Source: Polynucleobacter sp. 71A-WALBACH (GTDB taxonomy: Bacteria; Pseudomonadota; Gammaproteobacteria; Burkholderiales; Burkholderiaceae). Taken from it: a stretch of 64,000 bases of DNA. Of this stretch, positions 57,643 to 64,000 are shown in pieces. The notes beneath the pieces were generated by a model, which saw only the letters and a list, made by a program, of their open reading frames with translations, had not been told where the DNA came from and did no database searches. The stretch is from the NCBI RefSeq assembly GCF_018882365.1, contig NZ_JACVOP010000001.1, positions 536,350 to 600,349 on the forward strand, read 5' to 3'. Numbering within the stretch: the first letter of the stretch is position 1; each line of letters begins with the position of its first letter. The position numbers and the translations under genes are program-made.

Positions 57643-58389
57643 ATGAAAATATTAATCGCATTGGCGACCTATAACCGCCCGATCACCACCGATTTGTGTC
57701 TTAAGAATCTTCAGTCTGTACGCGATGACCAAACAAAGCTGGTTATTTATGATGATGATTCAGGGGCTTACTCTTCTGAGTATTTAAGCGAGTTTGCAGA
57801 CGAGGTAGTTAGATTTGCAATGCGTGGCGGCATTGAAAAATCTAGAGCAAGAGCTTTTAGAGATTTTTTAAATAAATATACAGATTGCGATCTTCTATAT
57901 CTAACGGATAACGATGCTATTCACGATCCTAGCTTCGTAGACCTTCTGAGGGGGATATTTAATGGGCAGCAGCAACACGGTAATGAAGTTTATCCTGTTG
58001 GCTTGTTTAATTCAGTTTTTCATCAGAGTAGATTGATGGCTGAGAATGAGCAATTCTTCTTATATGAGACTTGTCCTGGAATCAGCATGTGCTACACGCG
58101 TGAAATGGTGAAGTTGATCGTTGATTACTTGGATAAAGAGCCGGCCGCTGAGACGGCTTACGGGTGGGACATGATCTGGCCCAAAACTCTTAATAGACCA
58201 TTTCTAGTGCCAAAAAACTCATATGTTGAACATTTTGCACGCGATCGATTTGAGGCTGGAATGCATAGCAACAACTCCGGAATTTCACCCGATGCTTTAC
58301 TAGATTTTGAAAGAGATAGGGCAATGAATCCCACTGACTATCTGGTTGAGGCTAGACCATTTGTCATTAAAGCAATATTGGGAATTTAA
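57643..58389 (+). CDS. GT-A type glycosyltransferase
   Basis: The 248-residue protein has a GT2-like N-terminus (MKILIALATYNRPITTDLCL), a nucleotide-sugar motif in LVIYDDDSGAYSSEY and a DxD-like YLTDNDAIHDPSF near residue 90. It appears complete, with a GAGGG ribosome-binding site upstream. The acceptor is unknown; context is glycan assembly. Confidence 0.78.
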   Translation: MKILIALATYNRPITTDLCLKNLQSVRDDQTKLVIYDDDSGAYSSEYLSEFADEVVRFAMRGGIEKSRARAFRDFLNKYTDCDLLYLTDNDAIHDPSFVDLLRGIFNGQQQHGNEVYPVGLFNSVFHQSRLMAENEQFFLYETCPGISMCYTREMVKLIVDYLDKEPAAETAYGWDMIWPKTLNRPFLVPKNSYVEHFARDRFEAGMHSNNSGISPDALLDFERDRAMNPTDYLVEARPFVIKAILGI

Positions 58390-59895
58390 GTGTCACTGAC
58401 AACAATTACTATTCTTCTTAACAATGCCCTGTCACATATTCAGATTGGGGAGTTTGATAAAGCAGATGAGCTTCTAGTTAAGGCTGAAGCCTTGGATGCT
58501 AGTAATCCTGATATCTTGAGGTTGTTGTCTGTAGTGGCTGCCATGAAGTTCGATTACGTTCGAGCCCTTGAGCTGATTAACAGGTCGATTTCTCTGGCCC
58601 CAGATAATGCCCTTGCTCATAGTAATCGTGGCAATATCCTCAAGGAGCTTCATCGGCTTGAAGAGGCGTTGATTAGCCTAGAGGCTGCAATTGAATTGGC
58701 CCCCGAATATGCTGAAGCTTACAACAACAAGAGTAATGTCTTGCAGGATCTTCATCGCTATGAAGAAGCCCTTCAGTGGTATGACAAGGCAATTTCACTG
58801 ATGCCGGACTATGCTGAGGCTTATAGCAACAAAGGTAATGCTCTAGAGTTACTTCATCGTCACCAAGAGGCCATGGAATGCTTTGATATAGCCACCGCCA
58901 TTAATCCACAATATGTTGATGCGTATTGGCATAAAGCTTTAGGGCAACTCTCTGGTGGTAACTATGAAACGGGTTGGCAGAATTACGAAGCCCGTTGGTT
59001 TAAAAGTCATGCATCCAAGCTCCTCTATAGCAATATTCCAAGATTAGAAGCTTTGCAAAATATAGCGGGCAAACAGATCCTGATTTGGGCGGAGCAGGGG
59101 CTCGGGGACACCCTTCAGTTCTGTCGCTATATCAAGCCGTTAGTAGATTTAGATGCCAGCGTGACATTTGTTGTGCAGAAGCCTTTAATGAAAGTTTTAG
59201 GTTCGCTGAGAAGCTGTTGCACTTTGGTCGACAGCATTGATTCAGAGCTAAAGCATTTTGATTATCAATCCCCATTGCTAAGCCTCCCCCTTCTTTTTGA
59301 GACTAATGTCGAAACTATTCCAGCAGGCATTCCTTACCTCGCATGTGATCAAGATAAAAAAGCGCAATTTGAATCAAGGGTTGCCAAAGGCAGGAATCTA
59401 CGTGTTGGGGTTGTCTGGAATGGTGGATTTAGAGTTGATCATCCAGAACTATGGGCAATCAATAAGCGTCGCAATATTGAGCTAGAGCAAATTACAAAGT
59501 TAAAAGATGTACCTGGTGTAGATTTTTATAGCTTGCAGAAGGGTGATCCAGCAGAGTCTGAGCTGATTACCAAGAAGGATGAGCTTTGGCCAAACATTAT
59601 TAATTGTGCTCAGTGGCTGGATGATTTTTCAGATACAGCTGCTCTCATTGAAAACTTAGATTTAATTATTTCGGTAGATACTTCCACAGCTCATCTAGCT
59701 GGGGCCTTAGGTAAGCCAGTTTGGATTCTCAATCGTTATGACTCTTGCTGGCGTTGGTTACGCGGAAGATCGGATAGCCCTTGGTATCCAACTGCAAAAA
59801 TTTATCAACAGCCAAAGCCTGGTGATTGGGATAGCGTCTTAGAGCAGGTGAAGATAGACTTAAGTGCGTTAGCACTTCAGCATTTAAATCAATGA
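58390..59895 (+). CDS. TPR protein fused to GT9-like (heptosyltransferase-like) domain
   Basis: The 501-residue protein starts at GTG 58390, immediately after the preceding stop. About five TPRs (residues 10-190, for example AEAYNNKSNVLQDLHRYEEA) are followed by a region with IWAEQGLGDTLQFCRYIKPL, ISVDTSTAHLAGALGKPVWI and SPWYPTAKIYQQPKPGDW. The last motifs are those of GT9-type or O-linked glycosyltransferases found in TPR fusion proteins. It closes the cassette; the tail overlaps the converging MFS gene by 7 bases. The 3' GT gene at the window end is a paralogue. Confidence 0.84.
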   Translation: MSLTTITILLNNALSHIQIGEFDKADELLVKAEALDASNPDILRLLSVVAAMKFDYVRALELINRSISLAPDNALAHSNRGNILKELHRLEEALISLEAAIELAPEYAEAYNNKSNVLQDLHRYEEALQWYDKAISLMPDYAEAYSNKGNALELLHRHQEAMECFDIATAINPQYVDAYWHKALGQLSGGNYETGWQNYEARWFKSHASKLLYSNIPRLEALQNIAGKQILIWAEQGLGDTLQFCRYIKPLVDLDASVTFVVQKPLMKVLGSLRSCCTLVDSIDSELKHFDYQSPLLSLPLLFETNVETIPAGIPYLACDQDKKAQFESRVAKGRNLRVGVVWNGGFRVDHPELWAINKRRNIELEQITKLKDVPGVDFYSLQKGDPAESELITKKDELWPNIINCAQWLDDFSDTAALIENLDLIISVDTSTAHLAGALGKPVWILNRYDSCWRWLRGRSDSPWYPTAKIYQQPKPGDWDSVLEQVKIDLSALALQHLNQ

Positions 59896-61238
59896 TTTAA
59901 ATTGGTTTTATGGGTCTCTGGCAAATACAACATTGCCACCACCGCTCCACTCGCCAGAAAAATTGTTGGGTACCAGAGCCCAGCAGTATCACTTGCCCAC
60001 TCTTGATTTAACCAAGTAACAATCAAAGGCAGGAGTCCGCCTATCCAGCCAGCCGCAAGGTTGTGAGGGAGTGTAGCCGCACTATTTCTAGTTTTTGCAG
60101 GAAAGAGCTCTGCAAGTAGTGCTGTTTGTGGGCCCACTACTAGTGCAAGGATTGTCGATAAGCCAACTAATACTAGCGTTACCAATATTGTTGAATCGCT
60201 ATTAGCTTGGAGACAATAGAATGCTGGAAGAATTAATGTAGCTCCTAGGATTAGACCGCTAACTACTACAGGCTTCCTGCCAACCTTATCGGATAGCCAG
60301 CCCGCAAAGATAGTTAGTGGTAGCAGGGCAAGCGTGGCATAAACGCTTAATTGATCTACGAGCTGAGGTACAAGTTTTACAGAGGTCTTTAGAAAGATTG
60401 AGGTATAGACTTGTACGCAGAAAAATAAAACTGCCCCGCCTGCTGAAATACAGAAGAAGAGCAAAAACATGCGTTTTCTAGTTTCAGGATCTTTGAGATT
60501 TTCTCGTAGTGGATTTTTTGCTTGAGTTGATGTCTTGCTAAGCTCCACAAAGATCGGTGTTTCTTCAAGAGCTATCCTTGCTTTAAATGCTAACAATAAA
60601 AGGATGAGCGAAACCCAAAATGGCACTCGCCAACCCCATGATAGAAATTCCTCTTGAGTCAGGTAGCCCTGAAGCAGTGCAATTTGAAGTGTCGAAACCA
60701 AGATGCCAAGTGGCCCCATCAATTGCAAAAAACTCGTCTTAAAGCCCCGATTAGCGTTGCCAGCATGTTCCGTGAGGTACACAGCGCTACCGCCAATCTC
60801 ACCCCCAGCCGAGAGGCCCTGAAGCAGTCTGAAGCTAACCAACAGAATGGGTGCCCAGATTCCTACTTGGGCATAGGTAGGTAAAAATCCAACGCAGACC
60901 GTTGCAATTCCCATCAGGGTAATTGTGATCATGAAGACAGGGCGACGACCAATACGATCGCCGATGCTGCCAAAAATGGCCGCTCCAATTGGGCGCACCA
61001 CCATACCAACTCCGAAGGTGGCTAAGCTTGCTAAAAGACCTGTGCTGGGATCGCTAGATGGAAAAAAGAGGGGGGCAAATACAACTGCAAGAGTAGCAAA
61101 AGTAAGAAAGTCATACCACTCTAAAAAAGTACCAAAACAAGCTGCAATAGCAACTTTTCTATAGGAATGTGATGCAGCTTTGATATCTGATGCGCTAGTA
61201 GCAGTCAATTTTCTATTCGGAGTCTGTTGACGATTCAA
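59889..61238 (-). CDS. MFS transporter, metabolite:H+ symporter (MHS) type
   Basis: Inner-membrane proton-coupled transporter. The 449-residue protein has about 12 hydrophobic segments and the MHS signature GTFLEWYDFLTFATLAVV near residue 36, then GSIGDRIGRRPVFMITITLM and GGEIGGSAVYLTEHA. Relatives carry dicarboxylates, shikimate or osmolytes; the substrate cannot be told. The start overlaps the rmuC end by 26 bases; a TTG at 61208 is an alternative. Confidence 0.88.
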   Translation of the reverse strand: MNRQQTPNRKLTATSASDIKAASHSYRKVAIAACFGTFLEWYDFLTFATLAVVFAPLFFPSSDPSTGLLASLATFGVGMVVRPIGAAIFGSIGDRIGRRPVFMITITLMGIATVCVGFLPTYAQVGIWAPILLVSFRLLQGLSAGGEIGGSAVYLTEHAGNANRGFKTSFLQLMGPLGILVSTLQIALLQGYLTQEEFLSWGWRVPFWVSLILLLLAFKARIALEETPIFVELSKTSTQAKNPLRENLKDPETRKRMFLLFFCISAGGAVLFFCVQVYTSIFLKTSVKLVPQLVDQLSVYATLALLPLTIFAGWLSDKVGRKPVVVSGLILGATLILPAFYCLQANSDSTILVTLVLVGLSTILALVVGPQTALLAELFPAKTRNSAATLPHNLAAGWIGGLLPLIVTWLNQEWASDTAGLWYPTIFLASGAVVAMLYLPETHKTNLNH

Positions 61239-62487
61239 TCAGTGGGGCAGACAAGTTCTTACTGGGCTTAACACCAAGCTCACGCACCTTCTCAGCAGTA
61301 CGAATGAGATTGCCTTTGCCGGACTTGAGTTTATTAAAGGCATCGTGATAACTAGTTTGAGCCTGATCTAATCGTTGACCTAACTTTTCTAGATCATCTA
61401 CAAATCCAACAAATTTGTCATAGAGAGTGCCGCACTGTTTTGCAATTTCTAGAGCATTACGGTTTTGGTGATCTTGACGCCACAAGTGGGCAACAGTACG
61501 CAGAGTTGCCATCAAAGTACTTGGACATACCAGCACAATATTCTTTGCTAATGCTTCTTGGTAAAGATTTGGCGCCGTCTTCAGTGCCAATAAGAAGGCA
61601 GGCTCAATGGGTACAAACATCAACACAAAGTCTACAGAACCAATGCCATACAAGGAGCTGTAGTTCTTGCTAGATAGACCTTGAATATGCTGTCTGAGCG
61701 ACTGAATATGCGCAGTTAACTCTTGCTCGGCAATTGCCGGATCAGATGCCTCAGCATGGCGTGAGTAGGCCGTGATTGATACTTTGCTATCAACTACAAG
61801 GCTTCTGCCTTCAGGTAGTTTGACGACAACGTCTGGTTGAAGACGTGAACCATCAATTTGAGTATGACTATCTTGAACTAGATACTCTTCACCTTTACGT
61901 AGCCCCGAAGACTCAAGAATGGACTCTAGAACTAACTCACCCCAATTTCCTTGTACTTTGGAATCCCCTTTAAGTGCCTGGGTTAGTGAGCGCGTCTCAT
62001 CGGACATACGCAGATTGAGATTAGCCAAACGTTCGATCTCACTCTTGAGTGCAAAGCGTTCACGCGCTTCATTGCCATAAGAGGTATTTACTTGTTCCTT
62101 AAATTCAGTCAGCTTAGTTTGCAATGGCTTCAGCAAGGCATCTAAATTAGCGACGTTCTGTTCGGTAAAGCGCTTGGATTTATCTTCTAAAATTTCATTA
62201 GCAAGATTTTTGAATTGGTTGGTCAGGGCTTCTTTGGCTTCATTGAGAGATTCAATCCTGCCTAGACCTTGCTTGCGCTCAGAATCAAGCGCCGCCTCAA
62301 GTCGAATAGCATTTTGTAAGGCTTGATCACGCTCAGCCCGAAGGCTAAGCGTAAGTGCAACTTCAGTTTGAGCCTGTTGTTCAGCTCGTGTAAGTGCTGA
62401 GCGTAAATTGAGCGCGTAGACTAGAAGGCCTGCACATAATCCTAATGGCAGGCCAAAAAGCAGGAGAGAGCTTAAATCAAAAGTCAC
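61213..62487 (-). CDS. rmuC: DNA recombination protein RmuC
   Basis: RmuC family protein, a nuclease-fold protein that limits inversion-type recombination in E. coli. The 424-residue protein has an N-terminal membrane segment (about 5-25), a long coiled coil (about 30-150) and the RmuC domain with VQGNWGELVLESILESSGL, then PDVVVKLPEGRSLVVDSKVS and SVDFVLMFVPIEPAFLLAL. It overlaps the downstream MFS gene. Confidence 0.93.
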   Translation of the reverse strand: MTFDLSSLLLFGLPLGLCAGLLVYALNLRSALTRAEQQAQTEVALTLSLRAERDQALQNAIRLEAALDSERKQGLGRIESLNEAKEALTNQFKNLANEILEDKSKRFTEQNVANLDALLKPLQTKLTEFKEQVNTSYGNEARERFALKSEIERLANLNLRMSDETRSLTQALKGDSKVQGNWGELVLESILESSGLRKGEEYLVQDSHTQIDGSRLQPDVVVKLPEGRSLVVDSKVSITAYSRHAEASDPAIAEQELTAHIQSLRQHIQGLSSKNYSSLYGIGSVDFVLMFVPIEPAFLLALKTAPNLYQEALAKNIVLVCPSTLMATLRTVAHLWRQDHQNRNALEIAKQCGTLYDKFVGFVDDLEKLGQRLDQAQTSYHDAFNKLKSGKGNLIRTAEKVRELGVKPSKNLSAPLIESSTDSE

Positions 62488-62517
62488 TAATGGGGTCTAC
62501 TGGCAATCTACCGGAAC

Positions 62518-62826
62518 TTAACCTTGAACTAGCTTTTTCAATTCACCGCTTTGGAACATCTCGGTCATGATGTCTGAACCACCAATGAATTCACCATTGA
62601 TGTAGAGCTGAGGAATGGTTGGCCAGTTGGCAAACTCTTTAATCCCCTGGCGAATTTCAGCATCTTCTAATACATTCACGGTGTGTAGATTTTCTACACC
62701 ACATGAACGCAAGATATTGACTGCATTTCCAGAAAAGCCACACTGCGGAAATTGGGCATTTCCTTTCATGAACAATACGACAGGATGACTGCTAACGATT
62801 TCTTGAATTTTTGCTTTGGTATCCAT
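62518..62826 (-). CDS. grxD: Monothiol glutaredoxin Grx4
   Basis: CGFS-type glutaredoxin that carries iron-sulfur clusters and works with BolA-family proteins. The 102-residue protein has the active site C29-G-F-S32 in [11 protein letters not shown], the GSH-binding [20 protein letters not shown]. The IbaG-like protein in this window is a possible partner. Confidence 0.95.
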   Translation of the reverse strand: MDTKAKIQEIVSSHPVVLFMKGNAQFPQCGFSGNAVNILRSCGVENLHTVNVLEDAEIRQGIKEFANWPTIPQLYINGEFIGGSDIMTEMFQSGELKKLVQG

Positions 62827-62895
62827 AAAATTTTCCTAAGTAGTAGTGCATTGATTTTAAGGCCGAATCTGAAAAAATTCTTTAACTGGAGTGCT

Positions 62896-62919
62896 GGGTG
62901 TAAACTTTTCTTTACACCC
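62896..62919. repeat. Hairpin behind the TPR/GT9 gene
   Basis: Perfect 9-bp stem GGGTGTAAA / TTTACACCC with a 6-base loop, 5 bases past the stop of the minus-strand gene at 62925. There is no T-run after the stem on that strand, so terminator function is uncertain. Confidence 0.45.
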
Positions 62920-62924
62920 CACCA

Positions 62925-64000
62925 TCATCCAAGGAATTTAGAGGCGATTCTTGTTGTTAGGATTTCAACTACTGATTGCCAGTCTCCCCTGGAGGGTTGT
63001 CTAAGAACTTCCATGGTTGGATACCAGGGGCTATCTTCACGATCCAATAGCCATCGCCAATCTGGTACCCACGGCAAAAGAGTGTAGGTTGGTAAGCCTA
63101 GGGCTCCAGCTAAGTGTGCCAATGAGGTGTCAACGGAAACAACAAGATCCATTTGCTTTGCACAGTCAGCCGTATCGGTGAAAGAGTGTATTTGATCTCC
63201 AACATATTTAATTTCAGTCTGAGCATCTAGAAACAGGCGGTCTTTCTCAGAAATACCTTTTTGGATTATAAAAAGACTCCCAATATTAAGCAGGGGCTTT
63301 AATAGAGATAGATCAATAGAGCGGTTGAAATCATTTTTATGGCTCGGATTTCCAGAGAAGGCAACTCCAATATTTAATTTTTTAGCTGTTATATTGGAAT
63401 TACTTTTTAAATAAATAAATTTCGATCCCTCACTCCTTAGATAGGGCACATCATTTGGTATTGATGTTAATTCTGTATTGAATAAGAGGGGTAGGCTTAG
63501 TAATGGCACTTGGAAATCTACCTCGTGAAAACTACTTCCGGTAGGAATAACTTCACAATCTAAAAAAGATTGTTGAATGAGGTCTCTAAGAAGTGGTTGA
63601 ACTTCAAAAATTATTTCTGCTCCTAGGTTGATTAGGATTTTAATATACCTAGCAAACTGAATAGTGTCCCCATAGCCTTGCTCACACCATACAAGCACTC
63701 GTTTTTGACTTAGATCATTAAGATCTATTAGTTGAGAAATTTCGTTATGTCGGTATGATTCAGCCCCATCCCTGAGCCACCGTTTTTCGTGATTGTTCCA
63801 GCCACGCTTTAGGTCGCCAGTCAATAACTGGCCAAGACCCAAGTTAAAAATAGCATTATTGTGAGTGGATTTTAGTTCTATTGACTTTGTAAATAAGCTC
63901 AATGCCTCCTTAAAAAGTCCAATTTGATTAAAAGTAAATCCACGATTTGACCATGCTTCAGCATACTCAGAATTAATCTCAATTGCCTTGTCATATGATG
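62925..64000 (-). CDS. TPR/GT9-like glycosyltransferase, 5' end beyond window
   Basis: The frame stays open to base 64000, and the upstream codons continue a TPR (YDKAIEINSEYAEAWSNRGF), so the TTG at 63902 is not the true start and the protein is cut by the window edge. About 358 residues are visible. The C-terminal domain has VLVWCEQGYGDTIQFARYIK, VVSVDTSLAHLAGALGLPTY and SPWYPTMEVLRQPSRGDWQS. It is clearly paralogous to the protein at 58390-59895. Function is probably sugar transfer to a cell-surface acceptor. Confidence 0.85.
   Translation of the reverse strand, partial: SYDKAIEINSEYAEAWSNRGFTFNQIGLFKEALSLFTKSIELKSTHNNAIFNLGLGQLLTGDLKRGWNNHEKRWLRDGAESYRHNEISQLIDLNDLSQKRVLVWCEQGYGDTIQFARYIKILINLGAEIIFEVQPLLRDLIQQSFLDCEVIPTGSSFHEVDFQVPLLSLPLLFNTELTSIPNDVPYLRSEGSKFIYLKSNSNITAKKLNIGVAFSGNPSHKNDFNRSIDLSLLKPLLNIGSLFIIQKGISEKDRLFLDAQTEIKYVGDQIHSFTDTADCAKQMDLVVSVDTSLAHLAGALGLPTYTLLPWVPDWRWLLDREDSPWYPTMEVLRQPSRGDWQSVVEILTTRIASKFLG

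Noticed and set aside
58600..58960. Tandem DNA repeat
   Set aside because: Similar blocks around CATCG-GAAGA reflect degenerate TPR codons, not a DNA tandem array.
59889..61238. Assignment of the MFS gene to a named substrate such as proline/betaine or alpha-ketoglutarate
   Set aside because: Only the MHS signature is visible; no substrate-specific residues can be judged by eye.
55070..64000. Integrated island with tRNA-Thr att sites
   Set aside because: No second copy of the tRNA 3' end and no integrase were found; only the cassette position is suggestive.

Overview
The window is from a betaproteobacterium of the Burkholderiales, most likely Polynucleobacter. The protein sequences, the moderate base composition, the compact gene spacing and the order of housekeeping blocks (spc/alpha ribosomal operon, gltBD, mla operon, murA-his-tat, petABC-sspAB) all point there. 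The genus call is recognition by eye, not a database match. Coding density is very high: no stretch longer than about 210 bases lacks a gene, tRNA or evident regulatory sequence.

Layout. 1-8021: end of the spc operon and the alpha operon (rplE, rpsN, rpsH, rplF, rplR, rpsE, rpmD, rplO, secY, infA, rpmJ, rpsM, rpsK, rpsD, rpoA, rplQ), closed by a strong terminator. 8046-12678: cutA-dsbD converging on hemB-yihA across a long hairpin, then a di-heme cytochrome c4. 12723-18129 (mostly minus strand): lptM-lysA, cyaY (plus), aroK-aroB, and a shrunken type IV pilus/competence locus with only a short secretin and one 240-residue membrane protein. 18228-27723: mrcA, a REP-associated tyrosine transposase with a hairpin behind it, gltB and gltD. 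27734-33205: the mlaFEDACB phospholipid-trafficking operon and a two-gene ABC exporter.

33271-45207: BolA, murA, the histidine genes hisG-hisD, hisC (inverted), a lone TnpB gene, hisBHAFIE, hinT and tatABC. This is the most unusual part. hisC faces the other way from all other his genes, an orphan Shine-Dalgarno remains behind hisD, and the TnpB gene next door starts on a near-consensus LexA (SOS) box that also contains a TATAAT -10 element.

45183-55145: Sel1-repeat protein, a general porin, a TPR/GT41 (SPINDLY-like) glycosyltransferase, mscL, the cytochrome bc1 operon petABC, sspA-sspB and tRNA-Thr(TGT). 55224-59895: a tight surface-glycan cassette directly after the tRNA (zinc-ribbon methyltransferase, three GT-A type glycosyltransferases, a TPR/GT9-like fusion). 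59889-64000: an MHS-type MFS transporter, rmuC, grxD, and a second TPR/GT9-like gene cut by the window edge.

Functionally the window joins translation and RNA polymerase assembly, nitrogen assimilation (GOGAT), envelope construction (PBP1A, MurA, LptM, Mla), folded-protein export (Tat, which probably exports the Rieske protein encoded here) and respiration (bc1, cytochrome c4), with accessory content confined to the RAYT, TnpB/hisC and glycosyltransferase regions. The best candidates for something new are the SOS-box-controlled TnpB inside the his locus and the minimal secretin/pilus remnant.
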